Origin: Thiohalospira halophila DSM 15071
GTDB lineage: Bacteria > Pseudomonadota > Gammaproteobacteria > Thiohalospirales > Thiohalospiraceae
Assembly (NCBI RefSeq): GCF_900112605.1
Contig: NZ_FOMJ01000006.1
Coordinates: forward strand, 143,178 to 207,177
DNA: 64,000 nucleotides
Direction: 5' to 3'
Shown here: piece after piece, positions 30,423 to 39,292 of the stretch
How the letters are laid out: each line of letters starts with the position of its first letter
Numbering within the stretch: position 1 is the first letter of the stretch
Translations under genes and position numbers: made by a program
Notes under the pieces: model-generated
What the model saw: the letters and a program-made list of their open reading frames with translations, nothing else
What the model was told of the DNA's origin: nothing
Databases searched by the model: none

Positions 30423-32708
30423 TTGCCGAGCCGCATCTCCACCCTCCTCGCCCTGGCCCTGACCCTGGGCCTCGCCGACGAGGCCACCGCCGAGGTCCTG
30501 GCCAGCGAGCGCTTCGGGCTCTGCACGCCGCTGACCTTCCCCCCGGCGGCCCTGGAGGCGCCCCCGGCCGGGGGCATGGCGGCGCGGGCCCGGCGCATGG
30601 AGCTGGTGCGCGACGGCGTCTCCACCCTGGAGGGGGACGTCGCCCTGCGCCGGGGCGAACGCCAGCTCACCGCCGACCGGGTCACCCTCGACGCCACTAC
30701 CGAGCGCGCCCGGGCCGAGGGGAACCTCCTGTTCTGGGACGACACCTTGGTCATCGAGGGTGAAGAGGCGCGGATGTCCTCGGCGCTGGATACCGGCGAA
30801 TTCACCGGCACCGACTTCCGCGTGCCGGAGCCCCACGCCCGGGGTGGGGCCGGCCGCATCCGACGGTTGGCCGACGGCCGCACCCGGATGTGGGACGTGC
30901 GCTACACCACCTGCGACCCCGGCCGCCAGGACTGGCTGCTGGATGCCTCCCGGGTCACCCTGGACCACGACAGCGGCCGCGGCTACGCCCGCCACACGGT
31001 GCTTCGGGCGGTGGGGGTGCCGTTCTTCTACCTCCCCTGGATGACCTTCCCTATCACCGAGGACCGGCTCACCGGGCTGCTCAGCCCGACCTTCGACATC
31101 GATAGCGACGACGGCAGCTACGACATCATGCTGCCCATCTACCTCAACCTGGCGCCCAACTACGACGCCACCCTGGTCCCGCGCTTCTTCGACGACCGCG
31201 GGGAGATGCTCGGCGCCGAGTTCCGCTACCTCACCGAGGACAGCCAGGGGGAGATCCGGGGCAACTACCTGCCCAACGACCAGGTCTACGGCGACGACCG
31301 CTACAGCTATAACGTGGAGCACCGCTCGACCCTCGGCGCCGGCTTCTCCACCCGGGCCAATATCGAGGGCGTCAGCGACGAGGACTACCACGAGGACATC
31401 AGCAAGGGCTTTGCCAGCACCTCCGCGCGCTACACCGAGCAGACCGCCGAACTCGGCTGGGCCAGCGATTGGCTGAACGTGAACGCGCGCCTGGAGCGCT
31501 ACCGCCCCATCGACGAGGACCAGCCCACCCCCTACGAGCGCCGCCCCCAGGTGACCTGGGAGACGCCGCGACCCTGGGCCATCAACCGGCCCACCTGGCA
31601 GCTGGAGGGGGAGTATGTCGACTTCGCCAGCAACGACGAGGCCGACCCGGTGGGCCGCCGCCAGGACCACACCCTCACCCTGGGCTGGCCCCTGGAGACC
31701 ACCGCCACCTTCTTCCGGCCGGAGGTCGCCCTGCGCCATACCGCCTGGGACCTGGACGAGGACCCCGCCGACCCCGCCGCACCCACGGAGTTCGAGCGAA
31801 ACCTGCCCATCTGGACGGTGGACACCGGGCTCTTCCTGGAACGCCCCTTCGAGCTGGGCCGGCCGCTGCTGCAGACCCTGGAGCCGCGGCTCTACTACGT
31901 CGACATCCCCTACCGGGAGCAGGATGCGATCCCGACCTTCGACACCGGCGAGCAGACCTTCAACTTCGGCCAGCTCTTCCAGCCGAACCGCTACACCGGC
32001 CCAGACCGCATCGGCGATACCCGCCGGGTCACCACGGCGGTGACCACCCGCTTCCTGGACCGGGCCAGTGGTGAGGAGTACCTGGCCGCCAGCGCCGGCC
32101 AGATCCGCTACCTGGCGGACCGGCGGGTCACCCTGGGCAACGAACCGCGGACCACCACCGAGAGCGATATCGCCATGGAGCTGCGCGGCGGCGCCGGCCC
32201 TTGGCGGACCACCGCCTCCGTGCTCTACGCCCCGGAGGAGGATCGCCCCCGCCAGCGCGCCCTGCGACTCCAGTACAAGGCGGCCCCCCGCCGGCTGGTG
32301 AGCCTCAACTACCGCGACCGCATCAATGACTTCGATGCCGAGGAGGCGGTGGACGAGTACCAGCTCCGCCAGACCGGCGCCTCCGCCATCTGGGCCTTCA
32401 ACGACCGCTGGCACGTCATCCTCCACGACCGCTACGACCTGCGCGAGCAGTTCCACCGCGAGGTGCTCTTCGGCATCGGCTACGACAGCTGCTGCTGGGG
32501 AGTCCGGCTGGTGGGCCGGCGCTACCAGGAGCAGGCCGAGCCGGAGCCCGGGGAGACCCGTGCCGACCTGGTAGATCGCGGCGTCTTCCTGGAATTCGAG
32601 CTGAAGGGGCTGTCGGCCATCGGTAGCCGCGTTGACGAGATGCTGCATGATAGTATCTACGGCTATGAGCCACGCTTCGAGCAAGACGATGACGACCCCA
32701 ACCAATAG
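30423..32708 (+). CDS. lptD: LPS-assembly outer-membrane protein LptD
   Basis: Outer-membrane translocon that inserts LPS with LptE. 761 aa. Signal peptide 1-23 (ending ATAEV), N-terminal beta-jellyroll OstA domain about 50-160 (LEGDVALRRGERQLTADRVTL), then the beta barrel. Cysteines at the mature N-terminus (FGLCTPL), at YTTCDPGRQ and in the late pair DSCCWG could form the assembly disulfides. Start is TTG at 30423, the only codon giving a complete signal peptide. Heads lptD-surA-pdxA-rsmA. Confidence 0.96.
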   Translation: MPSRISTLLALALTLGLADEATAEVLASERFGLCTPLTFPPAALEAPPAGGMAARARRMELVRDGVSTLEGDVALRRGERQLTADRVTLDATTERARAEGNLLFWDDTLVIEGEEARMSSALDTGEFTGTDFRVPEPHARGGAGRIRRLADGRTRMWDVRYTTCDPGRQDWLLDASRVTLDHDSGRGYARHTVLRAVGVPFFYLPWMTFPITEDRLTGLLSPTFDIDSDDGSYDIMLPIYLNLAPNYDATLVPRFFDDRGEMLGAEFRYLTEDSQGEIRGNYLPNDQVYGDDRYSYNVEHRSTLGAGFSTRANIEGVSDEDYHEDISKGFASTSARYTEQTAELGWASDWLNVNARLERYRPIDEDQPTPYERRPQVTWETPRPWAINRPTWQLEGEYVDFASNDEADPVGRRQDHTLTLGWPLETTATFFRPEVALRHTAWDLDEDPADPAAPTEFERNLPIWTVDTGLFLERPFELGRPLLQTLEPRLYYVDIPYREQDAIPTFDTGEQTFNFGQLFQPNRYTGPDRIGDTRRVTTAVTTRFLDRASGEEYLAASAGQIRYLADRRVTLGNEPRTTTESDIAMELRGGAGPWRTTASVLYAPEEDRPRQRALRLQYKAAPRRLVSLNYRDRINDFDAEEAVDEYQLRQTGASAIWAFNDRWHVILHDRYDLREQFHREVLFGIGYDSCCWGVRLVGRRYQEQAEPEPGETRADLVDRGVFLEFELKGLSAIGSRVDEMLHDSIYGYEPRFEQDDDDPNQ

Positions 32709-32715
32709 AGGCCCC

Positions 32716-33987
32716 ATGTACCGGATCCTCGCCCCCCTGCTGGCCATTCTGATGGCCCTGGCCCTGTCCGCTCCCGCGGCAGCCGAGACCCTCGAGCGCA
32801 TCGTCGCCGTGGTCAACGACGAGGCGGTCCTGGCCAGCGAGCTTGAACGGGAGATGCGAACCGTCCGCCAGCAGCTCCAGCAGCGGAACATCCGCCCCCC
32901 CTCGCAGGAGGCACTGGAGAAGCAGGTCCTGGACCGGCTCATCACCCAGCGGCTGCAGCTGCAGATGGCCGAACGCACCCGGATCCGGGTGGACGACGTC
33001 ACCCTCAACCGCGCCCTGCAGGACATCGCCTCCCGCAACAACCTGAGCCTGGAGCAGTTCCGCAACGTCCTGGAGCGCGACGGTATCGACTACGCCGCCT
33101 TCCGCGAGGACATCCGCGACGAGATCACCATCTCCCGCCTGCAGCAGCGCCAGGTCCAGCAGCAGGTCCAGGTCACCGAGGAGGAAGTGGAGAACCATCT
33201 CGACAATCTCCGCGCCCGGGGCGCCCTGGACGAGGAGTACCGTCTGCGCCACATCCTGGTGGCGGTCCCGGAGGCGGCCAGCCCCGACGAGGTGGAGGCG
33301 GCGCGTGAGGAGGCCGCCTCCCTGCGGGAACAGCTCGTCGACGAGGGTGCCGATTTCGCCCGCCTGGCCACCCGCGAGTCCGATGGCCAGAACGCCCTGG
33401 AGGGCGGTGATCTGGGCTGGCGCCGCGGCGGCCGCCTGCCGGAGACCCTCGCCGAGTCCCTCCAGGGCCTGGAGGCCGGCGGGATCAGCGAGGTGGTACG
33501 TACCCCCAGCGGCTTCCACCTGCTCCAGCTGGAGGAGCGGCGTACCACCGGCGGCGAGACCGAGGAGCAGACCCGGGCGCGCCACATCCTCCTCCAGGGA
33601 GACAACGCCCGTAGCCGCCTCCAGCGCCTGCGCCGCCAGATCGAGAACGGCGCCGACTTCGCCGAGCTCGCCCGCGAGCACTCCGAGGATCCCGGCTCCG
33701 CCGAGCGCGGCGGCGACCTGGGCTGGGTGGGCAGTGGTGCCCTGGTCTCCGAGTTCGAGAACGTCATGGACGGACTGAATCCGGGTCAGGTCAGCCAGCC
33801 CTTCGAGACCCAGTTCGGCTGGCACATCGTCCGGGTGGAGGACCGCCGCCGCCAGGCCGCCGGGCTGGAGTCCCGGCGCAACGAGGCGCGCCAGCTCATC
33901 CGCCAGCGCAAGAGCGAGGAGACCATCGACCGCTGGCTGCGCCAGCTCCGCGCCGAGGCCTACATCGAGCGCCGCCTGGGCGAATGA
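32716..33987 (+). CDS. surA: Periplasmic chaperone / peptidyl-prolyl isomerase SurA
   Basis: Escorts outer-membrane proteins, including LptD, across the periplasm. 423 aa: signal peptide ending APAAAE, N-terminal chaperone domain with ERIVAVVNDEAVLASEL, two parvulin domains about 175-270 (YRLRHILVAVPEAASPDEVEAAR; GGDLGWRRGGRLPE) and 285-385 (RARHILLQ; GGDLGWVGSGALV), and a C-terminal helix. ATG at 32716 lies 7 nt after the lptD stop. Overlaps pdxA (ATGA). Confidence 0.97.
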   Translation: MYRILAPLLAILMALALSAPAAAETLERIVAVVNDEAVLASELEREMRTVRQQLQQRNIRPPSQEALEKQVLDRLITQRLQLQMAERTRIRVDDVTLNRALQDIASRNNLSLEQFRNVLERDGIDYAAFREDIRDEITISRLQQRQVQQQVQVTEEEVENHLDNLRARGALDEEYRLRHILVAVPEAASPDEVEAAREEAASLREQLVDEGADFARLATRESDGQNALEGGDLGWRRGGRLPETLAESLQGLEAGGISEVVRTPSGFHLLQLEERRTTGGETEEQTRARHILLQGDNARSRLQRLRRQIENGADFAELAREHSEDPGSAERGGDLGWVGSGALVSEFENVMDGLNPGQVSQPFETQFGWHIVRVEDRRRQAAGLESRRNEARQLIRQRKSEETIDRWLRQLRAEAYIERRLGE

Positions 33988-34970
33988 CCGAGCGCACCCT
34001 CGCCCTGACCCCCGGGGAACCGGCGGGAATCGGCCCCGACCTGGCCCTGGCGCTGGCCACCGACCCGCCCGCCGGCGCCCGCCTGGTCGCGGTGGCCGAT
34101 CCTGACCTGCTCGCCGAGCGCGCCCGCCTGCTGGGCTGGCCGGTGACCATTACCGAGTGGGCACCGGACCGACCCCGGTCCGCCCACGGCGGCCCGGTCC
34201 TGGAGGTGCTGCCCGTGACCTGCCCGGCCCCGGTCCGCCCCGGCCATCCGGATCCGGCCACCGCCGGCTACGTCCTCGAGACCCTGACCACCGCCGCCGA
34301 CGGCTGCCGCGACGGCCGCTTCCACGGCCTGGTCACCGGCCCGGTCCACAAGGGCGTCATCAACGCCGCCGGCATCCCCTTCACCGGCCACACCGAATTC
34401 CTGGCCGAGCATGCCGGGGTCGAGCGCGTGGTCATGTGCCTGGCCGTCGGCGACCTGCGCGTGGCCCTGGCCACCACCCACCTGCCCCTGGCCGAGGTCC
34501 CCGGCGCCATCCGTCGGGACGAGCTGGAAACCACCCTGCGCATCCTCCACCGCGACCTGGTGGAGCGCTTCGGTATCCATGACCCGCGCATCCTGGTCTG
34601 CGGCCTCAACCCCCACGCCGGCGAGGGCGGCCACCTGGGGCGGGAGGAGATCGAGACCATCGGCCCGGTGCTGGAGGCCCTGCGCACCGAGGACATGGAC
34701 CTGCGCGGCCCGCTGCCGGCGGACACCGTCTTCACCCCCCACCACCTGGAGGGGGCCGATACGGTCCTGGCCATGTACCACGACCAGGGGCTGCCGGTGC
34801 TCAAGTTCCACGGCTTCGGCCGGGCGGTGAACATCACCCTGGGCCTGCCCTGGATCCGCACCTCCGTAGACCACGGCACCGCCGTGGACCTCGCCGGTAC
34901 CGGCCGGGCCGACGCCGGCAGCCTGCGCGAGGCGGTGCACCAGGCCCTGGCGCTGGGGGCGCGCACGTGA
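33984..34970 (+). CDS. pdxA: 4-hydroxythreonine-4-phosphate dehydrogenase
   Basis: NAD-dependent oxidation/decarboxylation step of pyridoxal phosphate synthesis. 328 aa. [15 protein letters not shown] at the N-terminus; metal-binding His in [25 protein letters not shown] and [16 protein letters not shown]. Coupled to surA upstream and rsmA downstream (GTGA). Confidence 0.97.
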   Translation: MTERTLALTPGEPAGIGPDLALALATDPPAGARLVAVADPDLLAERARLLGWPVTITEWAPDRPRSAHGGPVLEVLPVTCPAPVRPGHPDPATAGYVLETLTTAADGCRDGRFHGLVTGPVHKGVINAAGIPFTGHTEFLAEHAGVERVVMCLAVGDLRVALATTHLPLAEVPGAIRRDELETTLRILHRDLVERFGIHDPRILVCGLNPHAGEGGHLGREEIETIGPVLEALRTEDMDLRGPLPADTVFTPHHLEGADTVLAMYHDQGLPVLKFHGFGRAVNITLGLPWIRTSVDHGTAVDLAGTGRADAGSLREAVHQALALGART

Positions 34971-35761
34971 GCGACCACCGACCCCGCAAGCGCTTCGGCC
35001 AGAACTTCCTCCACGACCCCCACATCATCCAGCGCATCGTGGATGCGGTGGCACCCGGGCCCGACGAGACCCTGGTGGAGATCGGCCCCGGCGAGGGGGC
35101 GCTCACGGGGCCGCTGCTCGCCGCCGCCGGCCGACTGACCGCCGTGGAGCTCGACCGCGACCTGGCCGCCCATCTGCGGGAGCGCTTCGGCGAGGCGCTC
35201 ACCGTAGTGGAGGCGGACGCCACCCGCGTGGACCTGCGGGAACTGCTCCCGGAGCAGGAGGGAGGTGAGGAGAGGCCCCTGCGCCTGGTGGGCAACCTGC
35301 CCTACAATGTCTCCACGCCCCTGCTCTTCCACTTCCTGGGCTACCGCAATGCCATTCGGGACATGCACTTCATGCTCCAACGGGAGGTGGTGGAGCGCAT
35401 GGGGGCGAAGCCCGGCAGCCGCCAGTACGGCCGGCTCTCGGTAATGGTGCAGTACCACTGCGCCGTGACGCCGCTCTTCCGGGTCCCGGCGGGGGCCTTC
35501 CGGCCGGCGCCGAAAGTAGAGTCCATGGTGGTCCGGCTGGTCCCCCACGCCGAGCCACCGGTGGCGGTGGCCGACGAGGCGCGCCTGGCGGCGGTGGTCA
35601 CCCGCGCCTTCGGCGCCCGGCGCAAGACCCTGGCCAACGCCCTCAAGGGCGAACTGGACGCGGAGGCCATCCGCGCCGCCGGGGTCGACCCCGGCGCCCG
35701 GGCCGAGACCCTGGACCTGGCCGCCTTCGCCCGGCTGGCCAATGCCAGCGTTGCGGGATAA
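34967..35761 (+). CDS. rsmA: 16S rRNA (adenine1518/1519-N6)-dimethyltransferase
   Basis: Also called KsgA; dimethylates two adjacent adenines near the 3' end of 16S rRNA. 264 aa. [18 protein letters not shown] at the N-terminus, SAM motif [11 protein letters not shown], catalytic [15 protein letters not shown] start in the pdxA stop. The following 235 bp are non-coding and hold the palindromic element copy A before the HExxH gene. Confidence 0.97.
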   Translation: MSDHRPRKRFGQNFLHDPHIIQRIVDAVAPGPDETLVEIGPGEGALTGPLLAAAGRLTAVELDRDLAAHLRERFGEALTVVEADATRVDLRELLPEQEGGEERPLRLVGNLPYNVSTPLLFHFLGYRNAIRDMHFMLQREVVERMGAKPGSRQYGRLSVMVQYHCAVTPLFRVPAGAFRPAPKVESMVVRLVPHAEPPVAVADEARLAAVVTRAFGARRKTLANALKGELDAEAIRAAGVDPGARAETLDLAAFARLANASVAG

Positions 35762-35837
35762 CTCGCGGGACCCGGATTCCGGGATGGTTCCCTCTGCGAG
35801 AAGGTATCGCCAGGCCGCGGTCTTTCGACGCGGCAAG
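35762..35837 (+). other. Hairpin-rich stretch after rsmA
   Basis: Directly after the rsmA stop, CTCGC (35762-35766) pairs with GCGAG (35796-35800) around an inner CCCGG-ATT-CCGGG hairpin (35771-35783). A second stem GCCGCG/CGCGGC follows at about 35814-35834. No T-run is seen, so termination would need Rho or the stem may protect the rsmA mRNA 3' end. No coding signal. Confidence 0.5.
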
Positions 35838-35940
35838 GGCGGTGCCGGTCCCGGTTCGCGGGGTTTCGACAGCAGGGATGCTGTCGTAAAGCCTACATGG
35901 ATGTATGTACGGCGTCCCCGCGAACCGGACCGGCATCGCC
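35838..35940. repeat. Dispersed palindromic element, copy A
   Basis: Outer arms 35838-35863 and 35916-35940 are near-perfect inverted repeats (GGCGGTGCCGGTCC... against ...GGACCGGCATCGCC; one mismatch and one extra C). The 52-nt core holds two smaller hairpins: CGACAGC-AGGGAT-GCTGTCG (35867-35886) and TACAT-GGATGT-ATGTA, followed by CGGCGT. Copy B at 44643-44749 has the same plan with the inner stem changed on both strands. I do not know a name for it; sequences of this look occur between genes in other gammaproteobacteria (from memory, not checked). Confidence 0.8.
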
Positions 35941-35996
35941 CGGAACGGAGCGAAACGTCGAATAAAGGACCTGCTGTAACAGGAGAGACACCCCCG

Positions 35997-36488
35997 TTGA
36001 CCGACGTCCTCACCTGCGCCGACCTCGGCTGGGCGCCCCTGGAGGCGCTGCTGGACCGCTACGGCCTGGCCCTGGCGCCGGTGGCCGCGGGCGCGCCCAT
36101 CCCCGGGACCTTCTGGGGCGAGCCGGAGGCCGGCATGATCGGGACCACCCTCCATGCCCGGCCGGACACCCCGGTCCATTCGCTGCTCCACGAGACCGCC
36201 CACGTGGTCTGCATGGACAGCGACCGGCGCGCCGGCCTGCATACCGACGCCGGCGGCACCGCCCTGGAGGAGTGCGGCGTCTGCTACCTGGAGATCCGGC
36301 TGGCCGACAAGCTCCCCGAGGTCGGGTCCGACCGGATCATGGCCGACATGGACGCCTGGGGGTACTCCTTCCGGCTGGGCTCCACCTCGGCGTGGTACGC
36401 CGGGGATGCCGAGGATGCGGCGCAATGGCTTACCGAGCACGGGTTGATCGACGAGTCGGGCGCCCCAACATGGCGGCTGCGTACCTAA
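35997..36488 (+). CDS. Hypothetical HExxH zinc-peptidase-like protein
   Basis: 163 aa, no named family recognised. HETAH at 65-69 (HSLLHETAHVVCM) is a classical HExxH zinc motif; Glu 91 or 92 in ALEECGVCYLEI, 22-23 residues later, could be the third ligand, a gluzincin-like spacing. No signal peptide or membrane helix, so likely cytoplasmic. Start TTG at 35997 is preceded by AGGAGA; translation further upstream would enter the palindromic element. It is inserted between rsmA and apaG, genes usually adjacent. A peptidase role is inferred only from the motif. Confidence 0.72.
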   Translation: MTDVLTCADLGWAPLEALLDRYGLALAPVAAGAPIPGTFWGEPEAGMIGTTLHARPDTPVHSLLHETAHVVCMDSDRRAGLHTDAGGTALEECGVCYLEIRLADKLPEVGSDRIMADMDAWGYSFRLGSTSAWYAGDAEDAAQWLTEHGLIDESGAPTWRLRT

Positions 36489-36523
36489 TACCCATTCCAA
36501 CGAAATCGCGAGAATCGCAGACC

Positions 36524-36916
36524 ATGACCCAAGAGCAGGAAGACCCGCGCTACCAGATCCGCGTGGACGTGGAGAGCCGCTTCATCCCGGAGCAGTCCGA
36601 GCCGGACGAGGGGCGGCATGTCTTCGCCTACACCGTCACCATCCACAACGAGGGTAGCGAGGCGGCCCAGCTCCTGGATCGCCACTGGATCATCACCGAC
36701 GCCGACGGCCAGACCCAGGAGGTCCAGGGCGAGGGCGTGGTGGGCGAGCAGCCCCGCCTGGAGCCGGGGCAGAGCTACCAGTACACCTCGGGCACGGTGC
36801 TGCGCACCGCCGTGGGGAGCATGCACGGGACTTACGGCATGGTCGCCGACGACGGCCACCGCTTTAACGCCTCCATCGCCCCCTTCAGCCTCCAGGTGCC
36901 CGGGAAGCTCCACTAG
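36524..36916 (+). CDS. apaG: ApaG domain protein
   Basis: 130-aa fibronectin-like beta-sandwich protein linked to Ap4A metabolism; molecular role unsettled (Co2+/Mg2+ efflux phenotypes are known for the family). It has the family IRVDVESRFIPEQSEPDEGRH-type start, LLDRHWIITDADG, QPRLEPGQSYQYTSG and GSMHGTYGM. The next gene begins at the last base of its stop codon. Confidence 0.95.
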   Translation: MTQEQEDPRYQIRVDVESRFIPEQSEPDEGRHVFAYTVTIHNEGSEAAQLLDRHWIITDADGQTQEVQGEGVVGEQPRLEPGQSYQYTSGTVLRTAVGSMHGTYGMVADDGHRFNASIAPFSLQVPGKLH

Positions 36917-37518
36917 TGTCCCTGGCCGCCGCCTATCGCCTCTGGGCGCCCCTCTACGACCCCGTCCTGCGCCGGGCCACGGCGCCGGTGCGGCGACGGA
37001 GCCTGGAACGGCTGCAGGCGGAGCCGGCCGATGACGTCCTGCTGGCCGGCGTGGGAACCGGCCTGGACCTGCCCCATCTGCCCGCCGGCCCCCGCTACCG
37101 CGGCTGCGACATCACCCCGGCCATGCTCGCCCGGGCCACGGGCCAGCGGGCGGTCGCCCTGGACTGCGCCGACGTCCAGGCCCTGCCCTATGCCGAGGCC
37201 GGTTTCGATGCCGTGGTGGCCCACCTCATCCTGGCGGTGGTGCCGCGGCCGGCCGCCGCACTGGCGGAGATGAGCCGGGTAACCCGGCCCGGCGGCCGGA
37301 TCCTGATCTTCGACAAGTTCCTGCAACCGGGTCAGCGGGCCCCCCTGCGGCGGCTGGCGAGCCCCCTCCTGGGGCGGCTGGCCACCCGCACCGACGTGGT
37401 CCTCGAGGAGCTGCTGGCGGAGCGACCGGAACTGGGGGTGGAGGCCGACGACCCGGCCCTGGCCGGGGGCTGGTTCCGCCAGATCACCCTGCGCCGCCAT
37501 CCGGACGAGGCCCACTGA
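36916..37518 (+). CDS. Class I SAM-dependent methyltransferase (UbiE-like)
   Basis: 200 aa. Residues about 1-20 (YRLWAPLYDPVLRRA) resemble UbiE/phospholipid N-methyltransferase starts. The SAM motif is VLLAGVGTGLDLPHLP (first Gly of motif I replaced by Ala), with post-I CDITPAMLARA and motif III-like RVTRPGGRILIFDKF. Substrate unknown. GTG start overlaps the apaG stop by one base; apaH follows after 22 nt. Confidence 0.85.
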   Translation: MSLAAAYRLWAPLYDPVLRRATAPVRRRSLERLQAEPADDVLLAGVGTGLDLPHLPAGPRYRGCDITPAMLARATGQRAVALDCADVQALPYAEAGFDAVVAHLILAVVPRPAAALAEMSRVTRPGGRILIFDKFLQPGQRAPLRRLASPLLGRLATRTDVVLEELLAERPELGVEADDPALAGGWFRQITLRRHPDEAH

Positions 37519-37540
37519 GCCTGTAGCGCGAGGAGGACGC

Positions 37541-38377
37541 ATGGCCGTCTACGCCATCGGAGACATCCAGGGCTGCGCCGAGGAGCTGGACCGGCTGCTG
37601 GAACACATCGCCTTCGACCCGGCAACCGACCGGCTCTGGTTCGCCGGCGACCTGGTCAACCGCGGCCCCGGCTCCCTGGATGCCCTGCGCCGGGTCCACG
37701 AACTCGACGCGGTGGCCACGGTAGTGCTGGGCAACCACGACCTCCACCTGCTGGCGGTGGCCCGGGGCGCCGGCCGGGAGAAACGCGGCGATACCCTGCG
37801 CCCCATCCTGGAAGCGCCGGATCGCGAGGTCCTGCTGGAGTGGCTGCGGCGCCGCCCCCTCTTCCACCAGGACCCGGAACTGGGCTTCAGCCTGGTCCAC
37901 GCCGGGCTGCCCCCCATCTGGGATACCGGCACCGCCGCCCGCCTGGCGCGGGAGGCCGAGGCGGTCCTGGGCGGCCCCGATCCGGACCCCTTCCTGCACG
38001 TCATGTACGGCGACCAGCCCGACCGCTGGGACGAGGCGCTGGAGGGATGGCCGCGGCTGCGCTACATCGTCAACGCCCTGACCCGGCTGCGCTACGTGCG
38101 CGACGACGGCCGACCGGCCCTCGCCGCCAAAGGGGCGCCGGGGAGCCAGCCCAGCGGCTGCCACCCCTGGTTCGACCACCCCGAGCGCGCCAGCCGGGGG
38201 CAGCGCGTCGTCTTCGGCCACTGGTCCACCCTGGGGCTGCACCTCACCCGGGACACCTTCGGCCTGGACACCGGCTGCCTCTGGGGCGGCCGCCTCACCG
38301 CCCTGCGCCTGGACGGGGAGGAACCCCGGGTCTTCCAGGTGGACTGCCCCGGCGCCGTGACGCCGGGGACCGTCTGA
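37541..38377 (+). CDS. apaH: Symmetrical bis(5'-nucleosyl)-tetraphosphatase
   Basis: Hydrolyses Ap4A to two ADP and decaps Np4-RNA. 278 aa calcineurin-like phosphoesterase: AIGDIQGCAEEL, AGDLVNRGPGSLD, VVLGNHDLHLLAVA, LVHAGLPP and a final VFGHWS. Start ATG follows GAGGAGG. Last gene of the lptD-to-apaH run. Confidence 0.97.
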   Translation: MAVYAIGDIQGCAEELDRLLEHIAFDPATDRLWFAGDLVNRGPGSLDALRRVHELDAVATVVLGNHDLHLLAVARGAGREKRGDTLRPILEAPDREVLLEWLRRRPLFHQDPELGFSLVHAGLPPIWDTGTAARLAREAEAVLGGPDPDPFLHVMYGDQPDRWDEALEGWPRLRYIVNALTRLRYVRDDGRPALAAKGAPGSQPSGCHPWFDHPERASRGQRVVFGHWSTLGLHLTRDTFGLDTGCLWGGRLTALRLDGEEPRVFQVDCPGAVTPGTV

Positions 38378-38403
38378 CGCCCCGGGGAAACCTGGGGGCA
38401 GAC
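38372..38403 (+). terminator. Hairpin at the end of apaH
   Basis: GTCTG-AC-GCCCC pairs with GGGGC-AGAC across an 11-nt loop, with the apaH stop codon inside the 5' arm. There is no T-run, so it may be a 3' protecting stem or Rho-assisted stop rather than an intrinsic terminator. Confidence 0.35.
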
Positions 38404-38413
38404 CCGGGCCCTG

Positions 38414-38422
38414 TGCTATCTT
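38414..38422 (+). promoter_or_regulatory. Candidate extended -10 promoter of first YceI gene
   Basis: TGCTATCTT, an extended -10 (TGnTATCTT) about 30 nt before the ATG at 38455. A near-identical TGCTATCGT precedes the thioredoxin-domain gene at 45993. No clear -35, as is usual for extended -10 promoters. Confidence 0.4.
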
Positions 38423-38454
38423 GCGAATACAAACTGCCTGCAAGGAGACCCGCC

Positions 38455-39027
38455 ATGAAACGACTCTTCGCCCTCGCCCTCGGCATCGCCCTCTCGGCGC
38501 CCGCAGCCGCCGAGTGGACGCTGGACAACGAGGCTTCGGACCTCAACTACATCTCCATCAAGGCCGGCCACACCGGGGAGGTGAACGAGTTCGAACAGCT
38601 CTCCGGCAGCCTGGAGGAGGGCCGGGCCGAGGTGACCATCGACCTGGCCAGCGTCGACACCGGCGTGGATATCCGCGACGAGCGCATGCGCGATATGTTC
38701 TTCAAGGTGGACAACTTCCCCACCGCCGAGCTCACCGCCGAGTTCGAGGCGACCCTGGTGAAGAACCTCTTCCCCGGTGACATGACCCGGGCGCGGGTCT
38801 CCGGCGAACTCACCCTCCAGGGTGACAGCCAGGAGCTGGAGATGCCGGTGCGGCTGCTGCGCCTGGACGAGGACACGCTGGTGGCCACCAGCGCCGCGCC
38901 GGTGGTCATCAACGCCGCCGACTTCGGGCTCACCGAGTCCCTGAAGGCGCTGCGCGAGGTCGCCGGGCTGGACACCATCAGCCGGGCGGTCCCGGTCCAC
39001 TTCAACCTGGTCTTCCGCCGCGACTGA
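38455..39027 (+). CDS. Periplasmic YceI-family lipocalin-like protein (first copy)
   Basis: 190 aa: signal peptide ending APAAAE, then the YceI beta barrel with SDLNYISIKAGHTGEVNEFEQLSG, VDIRDERMRDMFFKVDNFPTAELTAEF and NAADFGLTESLKALREVAGLD. YceI proteins bind isoprenoid quinones or lipids in a barrel. This copy stands alone, unlike the second (50236) which follows a cytochrome b561. AAGGAGA ribosome site. Confidence 0.9.
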   Translation: MKRLFALALGIALSAPAAAEWTLDNEASDLNYISIKAGHTGEVNEFEQLSGSLEEGRAEVTIDLASVDTGVDIRDERMRDMFFKVDNFPTAELTAEFEATLVKNLFPGDMTRARVSGELTLQGDSQELEMPVRLLRLDEDTLVATSAAPVVINAADFGLTESLKALREVAGLDTISRAVPVHFNLVFRRD

Positions 39028-39292
39028 GCCCGCCCGGAACGACAGGATAGTCCCACCGTGGCCCTGAACCACCTCCACGGGCCCGTTCTCGGGGTTCCGG
39101 ACTGGCGCTGACGCGCCATCCGGAACGACGGGAATGGTCCATGAACACCGTCGTTCCCGCGCAGGCGGGAACCTCGATAACCCCGCCACCCGGTCCCGAA
39201 ACACCTCCGAAGGCCTGTTCTCGGGGTTCCGGGTCGGCGCTACGCGCCGCCCGGAATGACGGGGATCTCCGATTGAACGGGGAGGGTCGCGC
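39028..39292. repeat. Cluster of palindromic intergenic repeats between YceI and folA
   Basis: 265-bp non-coding stretch built from related units. Two direct copies of a TTCTCGGGGTTCCGG-hairpin-CCGGAAYGACGGG unit lie at about 39085-39133 and 39217-39265; each folds on itself (TGGCGC/GCGCCA and CGGCGC/GCGCCG cores). Between them CGTTCCCGC-GCAG-GCGGGAACC (about 39152-39174) forms another hairpin of the common 'TTCCCGC...GCGGGAA' style. A partial CGGAACGACAGGATAGTCC at about 39036 looks like a third fragment. Lies between convergent genes; no coding signal. Confidence 0.75.

Noticed and set aside
30330..33065. 911-codon open frame on the minus strand opposite lptD and surA
   Set aside because: Composition is a mirror of the sense codons and it covers well-defined genes on the other strand.
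35838..35940. Palindromic element as an integron attC site
   Set aside because: It lacks the RYYYAAC/GTTRRRY core sites and there is no integrase or cassette array nearby.
35742..35996. Upstream extension of the HExxH protein through the palindromic element
   Set aside because: The extended N-terminus would be encoded by a hairpin element and reads as Arg-rich noise; TTG 35997 with AGGAGA is a better start.
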